The position numbers and the translations under genes were made by a program. Positions 50,098 to 61,310 of a stretch of DNA of 64,000 nucleotides are shown here, one piece after another (position 1 is the stretch's first letter; every line of letters begins with the position of its first letter). The notes beneath the pieces were generated by a model. The model was not told the origin of the DNA. It made no database searches and worked only from the letters and a program-made list of their open reading frames with translations. Origin of the DNA: Panonychus citri (lineage: Eukaryota; Arthropoda; Arachnida; Trombidiformes; Tetranychidae). The DNA is taken from positions 2,852,001 through 2,916,000 of the forward strand of contig NW_026515541.1 in NCBI RefSeq assembly GCF_014898815.1, given 5' to 3'.

Positions 50098-51185
50098 ATT
50101 TATGATGATCTATGTTGAACCTAATTTACAGTTAATTATTAATAACTTTGTCTGTTACTACTCCGTCTTAAGGTCACAATTATTAGGTTGAGTAATAACT
50201 AATGTCCGTTTTTTGATTATCAAATCTTCAATTTTAATAACAGCAACAATCAATCACTAATTAATCATCATTGGAATCCAATGAAAAGGTTACCTCAACA
50301 ATTATTTAATTAGTTCATTAAACATTCTAAGTAATTAGTAGATGTATTTACAAATCAACTGATTAAATTGTCAACAAAATTCTAACTCGGGTGTAAAAAT
50401 TGCGTCTTTGTGAATTTATTATCGATCGATATCTTTTGATAGATTATAAATATTAATAGCTCTGGTTAAATTGTACCAGTAAATAGTTTTTCTTAAAATG
50501 GAGAAAATTTCAAGACAATTAGAAGTGTTACTTTTATTCTTTAATCAACAATTAACGAACTTTAAAGCTGTAGAGCTAAAAAGCTATGTCTTTGTGAATA
50601 GATTATTGGTTAATGTCTATTGATAGATTGCTTATAGTTAATTACTAATTAATAGTTAACTATACTTTCAGAATAATAGGGACAATTTGATAGTTTATAT
50701 TTAGTCAGTTGATAGTAATCAGATGTGATTGTTAACCAAATGAATCGTAAATATCAAATTGAAATGTAAAAGAATCGATTTTCTCATAAAAATTAATTGT
50801 TTAGACTGTTTATCAATCGCGATTCATCAGTAAACCAATTAATTTTTATCATTATAAATCAATTCAAATCAAGTATTAACGATAAAATCATGAATTTCAC
50901 CAAAATTTCATCTCAACTCTTCTTGTTTATTATTGTCATCGTTACTTTGGTTCTAAGTATCAGTCAAATTGCTTATGGTTGTGGTGAGTTTCTGCCGGTG
51001 GCCTCGGTCCTCTTGTTGACAGCAGAATTCCCAAGGTTACTGAATAATTATGGCAACTAAGCAAAAGATCTTAAAACCCATTAACCCATGTTACAGTGAG
51101 TACTTGAGTTATACTTGTACACTTGATGCTTACTGATTATTATGATATTCTATGTACTTTATTTGAATAAATAAACTTTGTTCAA
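50098..51185 (+). repeat. Peptide-gene repeat unit 3
   Basis: Full-length relative of unit 1, including the CTTAAGGTCA and TCTAACTCGGGTGTAAAAA words near its start. It has an extra inserted part around 50460-50590, the TTTAGTCAGTTGAT segment, CATAAAAA, peptide gene C and the shared 3' UTR. Confidence 0.65.
50890..51060 (+). CDS. Small secreted peptide C
   Basis: A 56-residue open frame starting at the ATG shared by the family. Residues 1 to about 29 are a signal peptide (MNFTKISSQLFLFIIVIVTL, ending with a YGCG block near the cleavage site). The mature part is short and mostly hydrophobic (GEFLPVASVLLLTAEF). Compared with the copy at 49645, one extra A after GGTTGTGGTG shifts the frame, so the present mature part is read in a different frame from its relatives. 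AATAAA lies at 51166-51171. Whether it is expressed is unknown. Confidence 0.45.
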   Translation: MNFTKISSQLFLFIIVIVTLVLSISQIAYGCGEFLPVASVLLLTAEFPRLLNNYGN

Positions 51186-51475
51186 TTTTGATATTAATAA
51201 TTGTCAAGTTAATTTTTTTTTGTGTTCCAATGATATTCCAATTAATTTGGTTTCCACTCAATCGAGAAAATGTCAAAGTGATGAAAGTATTCTTTCAGTT
51301 TTACTATCAACAAGAAGAATTAAGTTAATGATAATTAACGACAGCACTTGATTCTACCTAAATTTCTTTGATTCAGTTGTTCGTCAAACATTAGTCATCA
51401 TTAAATGTACTTTAATATTTAAATAGTGATCAATAGCAACATTTATCATGAAATTCTATTTAATATCTAATATTA

Positions 51476-51545
51476 TTCACTTGGAACTACACACATCGTC
51501 ATTGGAATAAAATCGTTCGAGTGATCAGCTTTTTCTACAACGTAA
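51476..51545 (-). pseudogene. Laminin beta LF-domain fragment, inverted
   Basis: On the minus strand about 70 bases match 42205-42270 of the parent (EKADHSN, IPMTM, VVPSE) with substitutions. It lies upstream of and divergent from peptide D, mirroring the fragment at 46795-46856 upstream of peptide A. Confidence 0.8.
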
Positions 51546-51597
51546 ATAACTGAACTAATAAAATGAATAATTAACCTAAATGGAAAACAATTCTTAG

Positions 51598-51605
51598 TAT
51601 AAAAA
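51598..51605 (+). promoter_or_regulatory. TATA-like box of peptide D
   Basis: TATAAAAA 85 bases upstream of the start codon, in a segment whose surroundings (TTAACCTAAAT, ACAATTCTTAGTATAAAAAGAATCATCTTTCAGA) are almost identical to the minus-strand promoter of peptide A. Confidence 0.55.
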
Positions 51606-51689
51606 GAATCATCTTTCAGATAGAGTATCAGTTCACGTTCATCAGTTGATTCTTTTTTTACTCTTTGAACCTTAACTGTTAATTTGATT

Positions 51690-51929
51690 ATGAATTTCAT
51701 TAAAGTTTCATCTTTCATCTTCATGTACATTCTCGTCCTTTTCACTATGGTGCTCGGTGTGAGTCAAGCTGCTGAAAAACGTATTCGTCGTGAGCAAAAT
51801 GGATTCACAAATACTAATGATGGTAGTAATGGTGATTTCGCTAGATCTTTTCAATCTACTCAAAGTAAAAGTGGAGCTCTTAATTCAGACCAAATTGAAG
51901 ATATGAGTATTGTTGGTGGTAAAAAGTGA
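51690..51929 (+). CDS. Small secreted peptide D
   Basis: A 79-residue open frame; the start is the ATG shared with the paralogues. Residues 1 to about 28 are a signal peptide (MNFIKVSSFIFMYILVLF, ending VSQAA). The mature part opens with EKRIRREQNGF, contains a basic RIRR site suited to proprotein cleavage, then Ser/Asn/Asp-rich sequence, and ends IVGGKK, where Gly-Lys-Lys would permit C-terminal amidation if the peptide is processed. There are no cysteines. Its nearest relative is peptide A. AATAAA at 52087-52092 is the likely poly(A) signal. The role is unknown; a peptide hormone, effector or defence peptide are all possible. Confidence 0.6.
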   Translation: MNFIKVSSFIFMYILVLFTMVLGVSQAAEKRIRREQNGFTNTNDGSNGDFARSFQSTQSKSGALNSDQIEDMSIVGGKK

Positions 51930-53445
51930 AACTGATCAACTTACGCTTATGCTAAATAGTGCTAATGGTCTAAACGATTGTTAATAACATCGTTTTAATC
52001 CAAGTCAAGTTGTGATAATGCAAGAAATCAATTCAAAAAAGCCATCAAATAACCCAATTTATACATCAGATCTTCATTTCATTCATAATAAAAAAAGATT
52101 AGAGTACAAGAACTTTTGTCAACTTTATATTAATAATAATTGATTATCTAAAGAATTATTTTATTTCCCTCAATATAAACAATTTTCTAAATGACACTTT
52201 AAAAATAGCTCATACAATATATTAGTTGGCTAATTAAAGTGATTACGATAATTTTGATAAAGAAAAACGCAATTTGATTGAATTATAACTAAGGAAAACT
52301 GATGTTTCAATGTTTTCAAGGTTTCATGATTAAAAAATCTTTCAAATAATCATTTCATTGTTAGATTGTCCAATTACCAGTTTAAAGTTAAGGTAACTGA
52401 ACCACTATTATAACAGTAAATTGTTACCTGATTAGATTGAGTCAAACAATACAAAACTTTTGCTCACAATGAAAAGGAAATACTCATGAAGTTGTTGAAA
52501 AATGAGCAATTAACTTACCAATAATTGAATTTAATCAATTAATATTTATAAAGACTTTTTTTCGTGACCATGTTTGAGCCATTCACGTACATTTTGTAGG
52601 TGCTGATAATCACAGAAGGATTAAGTTAGGATTAAGGTATCATAATACTAAGAATCTCTTAAAATGGTCATCCTGTTTGGTGTAAATAAGAACCAAAAAT
52701 GTTTTTAAATAAAAGTTAATTTCATTTTTAATGATTATCTTTGATAATTAGAGCAGTTGATTGTTATGATTTTATCAACCTTAATTGTTTATTATTCATT
52801 GAATTGTGAATTAGTGAGTAAAATAATTTTACTGATGACGATGAAAAATGGAAATGAATTGATTACATTTTATCAATATTTTTGTAATTAGGAAAAAGTG
52901 ATAAGTTGAATGAAAGATTAATAAAAAAGAGAGAAAGACAAGGAAGAAGATTGTGAAGAAATTGATGATATTAATGAAGATGAAGATGAGGATGAGGATG
53001 AGGATGATCAAGTCATCTTGATTAACTTGATGGTAGTTATGATGACCTAGTTTGGAAAAAAGTTTCATTGATATTGAAATTGGTAAAGAGATGAATGAAA
53101 ATACAAAAACGATTGATTTGAATGATGATTGTTTCATTAATCGAGTAATTAAATGTTGATGGTGATGATAAAACAGCAGTTAATTAAAATTGAAGTTGTA
53201 AAAATTGGCTTACATTATGATGAATATATGAAATCACAACAATCAAGGTGTATATGTACAAGAAAGTTAATTATTGGTGAGAAAAGAATCAATAATTTGG
53301 CAAATATAATCTAATTAACTGACTGATAATCACAATCAATGAACTACAAATTTTTTAATTCTGTCAGTTGATTTGTTGATTGGTTTTTACTTGTTCATTT
53401 CAATTGTTTCATTTGATTGTTAGATTTTAATATATTAATTTGATT
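51930..53445. other. Intergenic region between peptide D and the ABCG gene (convergent)
   Basis: AT-rich. It holds the peptide D 3' UTR, then non-coding DNA with a GATGAGGATGAGGATGAGGA acidic-coding-like triplet run around 52978-53006 that is only low-complexity. The right end probably contains the ABCG 3' UTR. Confidence 0.5.
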
Positions 53446-56100
53446 CTATTTCTTGATTTTCCTTTTTATCTTGAAAATTAGAATCCAATAATTAATGATA
53501 ATTAAAGCTAATGCATATAAAATAAGGACTACGATGTTGACATGAAATTGAGTATTGGTCACTTCGTAATAGGACATTACAAAAGATCCGTCATATTGGT
53601 CAAGTGAAGCGGAGAAACGATTTTCCTCTCGTCCGATTGTGGCCTTATAAATGTAATCCATGGTGGTATTACATTCGCGAAGGACATCATCAAAACAATC
53701 AGAATTTAATTGGTATTGATCATAAACACAGCCGATATCTTCATCTTGGATCAATTGGGTTAATTGTGGTATAACCGATCGTCTTAATGGTGTTTTATAT
53801 TCGGTGCCACATCGACCAAATCCATAGAGAGCGACAATTATCGATGAGAAACCATAGCGAACATAAGAAAGGTACCAGAGAGGTTTAAGGAACCAGACCA
53901 GTATTGATTCTCGAAGGAGAAACCCGCCGACAATAAAGATTGGACAAAGTGTTGAGATGGACATGAAAACGGCTGACGGCGGATCGTCCATGAAAATAGT
54001 TCCCATGATTAGACCAATAGTTTGACCAATGATGGAAAGTAAGAAAATGATCAGGTAGAAGAGCATAAATCTACCATATTCGGGTATTTGGCCAGTTATA
54101 TAGTAAAATAGCGCCGAAAACAGGAAAGGAAGTGCCGCTGACAAGGGTGTTTCCGCCATGATTTTAGCGATATAATAAGAGAAAGATGAATACCAACCAT
54201 TGTGCCTTTCGTTGAAAATTACTGCTATTTCACTGGGAAAGGTTAAAACGGTTGGTACGATGGCCACGCCGATAAGGAACATTAGTGCGAAGTAAATTGT
54301 TGCTGTATTGTCATTTATTCGAGCTAAAAGTTGACCATAATTGTGTTCGCCCGAAAAAGCGCTTGCATTTCTTAGGACATCGGTGTAACAACCATCAAGC
54401 TCACCGATTTTATAATTATGAAGAAAAGATAAAATTAGTCCAACCAAAAGGTATTGAGATAAACGAAGCCAAGTTAACATTGGCTGTCGTATCGTCGATT
54501 TCCAGGTTCGAGTTAATAAAAGGCCAATATGATTACAGGTTGGATGTTGTTTGCGATTGTTTTCCTGGTAAAGTCGTTTAACATCAATCTTGTCAACATC
54601 CATGTCGATCTCTTCTGATTTAATGGCAATATGAAGATTTTCAAATGAGTCCGTTTGTGCGGTCGCTAAATTGTTCAATACTTTCTCTCCGTATCGACCT
54701 GAGGCCACATGGACAATAAATTCTGCCGGGTTATGGTAAAGTGGACAATGTAGACCATTTGAGGCAAGATGACTGACCAATTGATCAGTTGGACCAAAGT
54801 AAATGCATCTACCACCAGCACCGATAACGTAAACATTGTGAAACAGATTAAGCAGCTCTGAGCTGGGCTGATGAATGGAGGCAATTATGCCTGGAGGCGA
54901 TTCCATCTCGGTAAGACAGTTAAGAACTTCAATACAATGGAAAGCTGAAGTTGAATCAAGTCCAGTTGTCGGTTCGTCTAAAATGATCACCTTGGGATTG
55001 GAAATTAGTTCAACTGCCATTGAGAGACGTTTAATCTCGCCCCCTGAGCATCGGGAAACTTTGACATCCCAACAACGGCCCAAGCAAAGGTCTTTTTGAA
55101 CTTGTGTAATCAGGTAATTGTGATAATCCATTTCAGTGAGAAAATCAAACGATGCAAGTTTCTTACACCTTGAAACGGCTCTTCGAGCGGATTTAGAGTT
55201 TTTCAATCTCGATGCATACATAAGTGTCTCTTTTACCGTTAGACAGGGAAGGTGAGCATCTTTCTGGGGAATAAATGAAACTTGAGCCGAATTCCCAATC
55301 CTGCCCGAAGTTGATCCAGCAAACTTAAGATAAGCTTCACCTTTTAATCCTTGTTTCCGTCGTCCAGCAATAGATTCAAGGAGAGTCGATTTACCTACAC
55401 CTGATTGTCCGATAACCGCTGTTAACTGGCCTGATTTAACTTCACCTGATAGACCTGAGAAAATTACTTTCTTACTTGTTGACCTTTTAAAACCACAGGG
55501 AGCGGAAAATGACCATTTAGACGATTCAATGGTGTAGGTTAAATTTTTCCAAACAAGGCTACAAATGTTACCGGAAGCGTTGGACTGTCCATCCGAGTAA
55601 GCAACAGCTTCCGCCAGGAAAGAGGTTCTATTTGATGATGGACAAGAGGTCGAAGATGCAACTGAACCACTTTTCGTTGAACCAGAGGATTCGAGTGAAA
55701 GTCGAGGTGATGATCCTCGATGTAAACTGGAGTGAAGAGGTAAAGTAGTTGGAGTGGGTGGTGGTGAGGATGATGTTGAAGATGAAACTGTCGATATGGT
55801 TGAAATGGTTGATGATGAATCTGATATTGTTTTTGTGGCTGATTTTTTAATTGATGAAGATGAAACTACAATGATTGATGAGGATGAAGGTGATTGTGGT
55901 GAGGATAATGATGAAGGTGATAACATTAAATTGGTTACATGATCATTTGTATTGGTCACAACGGTGGACACAACGGCAACAGTTTCAACCATTGGCGGAG
56001 GTTTACAGTTAACATCGGTGGAAATGTTTAAATCATCATCAAGTGAATTAGTTAATTGAATACTAACTGAGTGTCTCTCGGATCCCAGTTCCGGGTCCAT
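53446..56100 (-). CDS. ABC transporter subfamily G half-transporter, single exon
   Basis: 884 residues without introns, starting at the ATG at 56098-56100. Residues about 1-175 are a Ser/Thr-rich low-complexity extension not usual in ABCG proteins of 600-700 residues. The nucleotide-binding domain follows: Walker A GQSGVGKST (231-239), Q-loop FIPQKD (near 279), signature CSGGEIKR (351-358, Cys in place of the usual Val), Walker B VIILDE (371-376) and H-loop SIHQPS (His 410). The C-terminal half has six hydrophobic segments including IYFALMFLIGVAIVPTVLTF, FMLFYLIIFLLSIIGQTIGL and VNIVVLILYALALIIINYWI. The NBD-TMD order is typical of ABCG, which works as a dimer exporting lipids, sterols or pigments precursors. 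The family is expanded in some mites; the substrate cannot be told. Confidence 0.93.
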   Translation of the reverse strand: MDPELGSERHSVSIQLTNSLDDDLNISTDVNCKPPPMVETVAVVSTVVTNTNDHVTNLMLSPSSLSSPQSPSSSSIIVVSSSSIKKSATKTISDSSSTISTISTVSSSTSSSPPPTPTTLPLHSSLHRGSSPRLSLESSGSTKSGSVASSTSCPSSNRTSFLAEAVAYSDGQSNASGNICSLVWKNLTYTIESSKWSFSAPCGFKRSTSKKVIFSGLSGEVKSGQLTAVIGQSGVGKSTLLESIAGRRKQGLKGEAYLKFAGSTSGRIGNSAQVSFIPQKDAHLPCLTVKETLMYASRLKNSKSARRAVSRCKKLASFDFLTEMDYHNYLITQVQKDLCLGRCWDVKVSRCSGGEIKRLSMAVELISNPKVIILDEPTTGLDSTSAFHCIEVLNCLTEMESPPGIIASIHQPSSELLNLFHNVYVIGAGGRCIYFGPTDQLVSHLASNGLHCPLYHNPAEFIVHVASGRYGEKVLNNLATAQTDSFENLHIAIKSEEIDMDVDKIDVKRLYQENNRKQHPTCNHIGLLLTRTWKSTIRQPMLTWLRLSQYLLVGLILSFLHNYKIGELDGCYTDVLRNASAFSGEHNYGQLLARINDNTATIYFALMFLIGVAIVPTVLTFPSEIAVIFNERHNGWYSSFSYYIAKIMAETPLSAALPFLFSALFYYITGQIPEYGRFMLFYLIIFLLSIIGQTIGLIMGTIFMDDPPSAVFMSISTLCPIFIVGGFLLRESILVWFLKPLWYLSYVRYGFSSIIVALYGFGRCGTEYKTPLRRSVIPQLTQLIQDEDIGCVYDQYQLNSDCFDDVLRECNTTMDYIYKATIGREENRFSASLDQYDGSFVMSYYEVTNTQFHVNIVVLILYALALIIINYWILIFKIKRKIKK

Positions 56101-57506
56101 ATTGGTTGACTTTCGTAATCAAGTATCAAGGGTATCGATTGATGAACAGTGAGAAGCAAAAAAAAATAAGTAATATGAGTTGATAAGATGAACAATTCAA
56201 ATTAGAACTCGATGATTGGCAACACCAAATGAATTAAAGAAATTAAAAGTTAATTCAAGTGGACCAACAGTTGATTAGAATCAAAAAGGAAGGTAATTTT
56301 TTCTTCTTCAAGTATAACGGGAAGGAGATTATGATGATGATAATGATGATTAAGATGAAAAAGAAAGGAAGTTTTTAGAATTTACTAACTGAATTAACAA
56401 GTACCGTTAGTTGTGTGATCACTTTTCCGGAAACTTGAACAAATGAATTGAATAATTTGATGAACTAAAGCCGAAGTTTAATTTAGTCTGAAGGAGAAAA
56501 GTGAGAAAGAGAAACAATTTGGCCACAAAAATGAAGAAGAAGAAAAATTTTCTTTTCTCTTTCTTTCTCTCTTTCTTTTATTGAGGATGACGAGATGTTG
56601 TTGTTGTTGTGATTATCTTTCAATATGAGAGAGGGAAAAGTGATGATGATGATGGAGATTGAGAGCGGCGGAAGAAGATGAAGATAAACTGAGGGAGAAC
56701 GATAGATACTGAGAACATCAAGTTCGGCCGATCAATTTAACGGAACAAAAAAGTTTTTTTCGTAAGTGGATAATATGATGTACGATGTTGGTGTTGGTGT
56801 TGTTGTTGTTGTTGTGATAATGATGAGGATGAGGAAGAAAGTAATATAAGTGAATGAGACTAGTAATAAGTAGCAGTTTAATTATAATGATTATTTAAAT
56901 TGTAAACACGAAATAATATCGAAACTTTTGATTAACTGTTGTCAACTTTTCTTATTGATTTGGGTTAAGATGTAAGGGCAAGGCCGTTGAAAAACATTTC
57001 CGTCAACAATTTGGACTACCAATTGTTTCGTGATTTGATTAAACATGTAAACACGCAATTGATTGCAATTGGTAAAGAAAACAATTTACTCATTCACTGT
57101 TAATTGTTGACGATTAACTGATGACAATACAATATTATTACCAATGGTGATTAATTCAAAGTTCACTCACTGTTATTAAAAGACTATGGTTGTCAAATTG
57201 ATTAAATAGTAACTTCATTATGTTGATCATAGATTTTCACACAATCAAAGCCAAATTAATCTTAATCATCTACTTAATTGTTGTTGTTTATTTGTCTCTA
57301 CCTACGTTGTAACTGGTGATTGACTTTCCTCGAACTTTTTATTTTATATAAAGTTTTTTTTTCTCTCTCTTTCTCTCTTTCGAAATGGAAAAACTTTTTA
57401 TTTTTATTATTCTTTTTTTCATCACATTTTCAATATACCATTTAATCATCATCATCATCATCGTCATGATAGATTGCGGTTGTGCACGGCCTTAGAAGGT
57501 TGAATT

Positions 57507-57525
57507 AGAACTCGAATCGAGTTCT
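57507..57525. repeat. Perfect short palindrome
   Basis: Two 9-base arms, AGAACTCGA and TCGAGTTCT, around a single central A. It lies in a slightly GC-richer patch of otherwise AT-rich DNA and may be a binding site for a dimeric factor or chance. Confidence 0.8.
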
Positions 57526-58207
57526 GGTTTCCTCCTATTTCACTTTCTTTTCTTACTTTCTTTTCGTTCAATCAATTTGTATTTATTATCGTTAATCATA
57601 TAACGGCTTATGCCAGGTCGGGATAACTCGTTAATTAAGTTGATTGTTGATTGTTGATTCTCCTTCACATTTTAACTGTACAACTTGTTTCTAATTCAAA
57701 GTGATCATTTTCTGCTTCTTCTTTTTGATTTTTTTTTCTTTTCGTTGTTTGTTATTATGTTTACATTGGTTAACCAGTAATCATTACAATTGATTAACAT
57801 GAATAACGGGGAAATCTAAATCTAATTGTTAATCCATACAAAGGCAATGACGATATTTTTAAATCGATAATGGGAATGGATTAGTGATTAATCAATAATT
57901 TTGACAAGGTAAACCTGATTGATGAAAAAAAAACAAACTCTTGGTATTCATCATTTTAACAAAATGAATCAATTTGACGTTTCTCATTGCAATTAGATTT
58001 AAATGGTTTAATTAGCATACATTTTGGTGATGAATCAATCAGTAACCATCATGTCTATCATGGTGATGATGATGATGATCACTTTTTTGGATGGAAATGT
58101 AATTAAGATAAAAAAAGAGAAGGAAATAAAAAGAGCTGATGGTTAATGTTGATAATGATAGTGATGATGAGGATGCTGATGGTGATATTGATATGATGAT
58201 GGGAAGA

Positions 58208-58229
58208 AGAGAGAGAGAGAGAGAGAGAG
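58208..58229. repeat. (GA)n microsatellite
   Basis: An uninterrupted GA run of about 22 bases in the ABCG-GCN1 intergenic region. Confidence 0.9.
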
Positions 58230-58475
58230 GAAGATAAGTGAGAGTGAAATACCAACTCAGGTGATGGTGTTTTCATTCATCGAGTTTCAATATCACGGAA
58301 GAAGATTATCCTTCCTGTAATCAGGTCATCATCGTTTTAGAATCATAATCGGAAAAGAAAGAGAAAGATGAAAAATCGGCTTGATCTTCATCATCAATTT
58401 CTTCTTCCTCATCTTTTTTTCTTATTCTTTCGAAGAAAAAAACATTGATCATAAACTTTCACTTTCGAAATCATT

Positions 58476-58480
<5 letters not shown>

Positions 58481-58533
<53 letters not shown>
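58481..58533. repeat. (CT)n microsatellite
   Basis: An uninterrupted CT run of about 53 bases, 250 bases to the right of a GA run on the same strand, so the two could pair as a hairpin. Confidence 0.95.
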
Positions 58534-58536
<3 letters not shown>

Positions 58537-61310
58537 TTGAAATATCTTCCGTTCGAGTGATTTAGGTTCTAATTAACTGGGATTAATTAGATCTAATTAG
58601 TTCATTAGCTTATTCTTAAACATTATTATTAATTTACTTTGTATGCGAAAAAATAATAATAAAGCTAATTGTTATTAAGAAAATGTTATATTATAATTTT
58701 CACAATCAAATAGTTTTTTCCGTTATTAACTCATTACAATTTGTTAACATAAATTGTTACCTTAATTGTTGAAATCAGCTTATGATTTTACCTTTAGATT
58801 GTCAGATAACTATTATAAAAGTTATTATATTTTATTAGGCTTGAAATTAAATCAACTAAATTACATTTAATCATCTCAATTAGAATCTAATTGTAAATAT
58901 AATTTTGGTCTTTCATTTGATTTGATTTTTTGTCTGTTTACCTGTTGATTAAATTGTTTCAATTTATTAACCTTTAACTTGAACAAAATAAAAGTTAATT
59001 GTATTTGATTAAATTTGTGACAATTTGTCGTTTTATTTAATCAACACTTAGCCAGGTTAATTGTTATTAACAATTAATCTCTTCCCTTAATCAACTATCA
59101 AAACCTTGAAAGGTTAATTGTGATTTGTCCCAATTACCTTGAAATTAATGAAAGTCAAATGTTTGAATCATCAATGTAACAATTAAAACTTGAAACTTGA
59201 TATAATGGTTAATCATTTTACTTTAATCCGTTAATTATATCAATACAATTTTCGTAATTAGTAAATTAAATCAAAGTTAGTTGTCATCTATGGGATTACC
59301 ATACTAATCACCTTGGATTGTGATTAATTTAATACTAAATTACATCAAAATTAATAATAAATCACCAATCTAATCAAACAAATCACAAATCAAGATGATT
59401 ATGATGAATGATTTAAACAATTAAACTGAGTTAATAAAATCAAATCAATTTTACAATTTGATTTTAAGTTTAATGAACTTTATATTGAAACGAAAAACTA
59501 ATTGAATTAATTAGTTTTTTAATCATTTCCAAGATAATTAAATATTGGGGACCAGGTAGGTAACAATTATAATTGACAGTTAACAATTAACTTTGATTGT
59601 AACAAATAATAATATACAAAAAAAAGGATATCCTAACCTTGACAATTAACATTGAGATAGATGAAACTAATCGTTATGATTATGGTTTTTGTTTATAATC
59701 AACATGATGATTAGTTGATTGTCAAAGACAATCAAGTGACCTCAAAGCGGATTAAATAGCCGCTGGTCATTGGAAGAGCTCAACAAAATGTATATGAATT
59801 AAGTTCAGAGAGAAAACAATTTACAAATTATTTAACCTTGTTAATTGTTAAGCTAATAGTTAATCAAGTTGTGGGTTCCCAAAAATCCTTCAACAATTTA
59901 AATACGTGTTATTGTTAATTGTAGTTAATTACTAATTATTAATCTATGTTAGAATAATCAATCTAATCATTTTCTTTTCTTTTAATTCTCTATCTTCTTA
60001 GTTTACTAAATTGTTTACAATTTATTTCAAGGAAAATTAAATTGTTGTTGTCAAATAATGTCAGAAAATGTTAATCAATTAATCAATTAACATTGTAAAA
60101 AAAAATTAACTATAACAATTGAGTTAATTGATTAGTAATTAAATTGTATATTTGAATGTGTTTAACTTGACCAAGAAAAAGTTTCTTAATTGTTAACTGA
60201 ATTTAACAGACTAAAAGTTAATTGTAAACTTTTACTATTGGAAAATTAGTTTATTGTTTTTACTCTCAATTAGTAACTATTGATACAATTTAATTTACTT
60301 ATTACTTGGTGTTGCAGTTTGTTAATTGTTGATAGTTACAAGTATGATTAGTTTATTTTTTAACTTTCTCCCAATAAATTGATTGTTGTTTTTACCTTTA
60401 ATTGTTGTACTTTGAACGGCCTTGAACGGTGATAATAATAATCATGATAATAATGACCTGAAAATAGAGTTGATTAGTTGATTTAGTTTGATAATTAAAC
60501 GAAAAACTTTCTAATTGTCAAGCAAAACTTTTCATCCAAATTAAGTGTTGATATTTATATCAATATATTAATCATCTTGAGTGTTTATTAACTTTGGTAA
60601 TGTTATTATATCAATTAGTTTATAATCATATTTGATTCAATTACAATATAAAGTTAAATTGTTCACTGTTAACTGATTGTAATTAACAAAAAGGGTTGGA
60701 ATTGTAATGAAAAAAAATGGGTTAGTGATGAGAGTGAATTTTTATAATCAGTATATTAATTGTTACATCAATTTGGTTAATTGTTGATTGTTATTGTTCA
60801 GTATCGTACCTTTATCCAATCCATCATTAAATGTATTGTTGTTGTTGATTTAAATTGCTTGCTTGATCAAGTGAGATTGATTAACTTTGATATTGTGATT
60901 TTGACCCGTTTAAGTTAATCACTTTCACTTTTATTGATTGTTTGTCTCTTCATCTTTTTTTTTTTATTGTCAAAATATCAACTTGTTTGTTAAATCAATT
61001 AATCATTTTGAAACTGTCAATTTCTTATTATGATTAAGATGAGTTTTTTCACACCAATTAGTTGATTCAAATCAGTTGATTTACTTTAATCCAGTAATAA
61101 CTTCAACAAGATTGTTAAACTTGTTGCTTCCTCAAATCAAATCTCAACTGATATGAATGATAAACTCACTTGATTAGTTTGATACAATGCAATTGAATTG
61201 ATTATTTGACTTTACACTCATTAAATTACCAGGAATCTTTGATTGTTACAATTAAGACTACATTGTTCTGGAAATGACCAACTGAGTTAAATCATTAATC
61301 TGATCAAATT

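Noticed and set aside
52829..53137. Minus-strand frame rich in Ile and Phe between peptide D and ABCG
   Set aside because: Comes from GAT/GAG triplet runs read in reverse; no start context or family.
55754..55942. Asp/Glu-rich plus-strand frame inside the ABCG exon
   Set aside because: Antisense of the Ser/Thr-rich N-terminal extension of the transporter.
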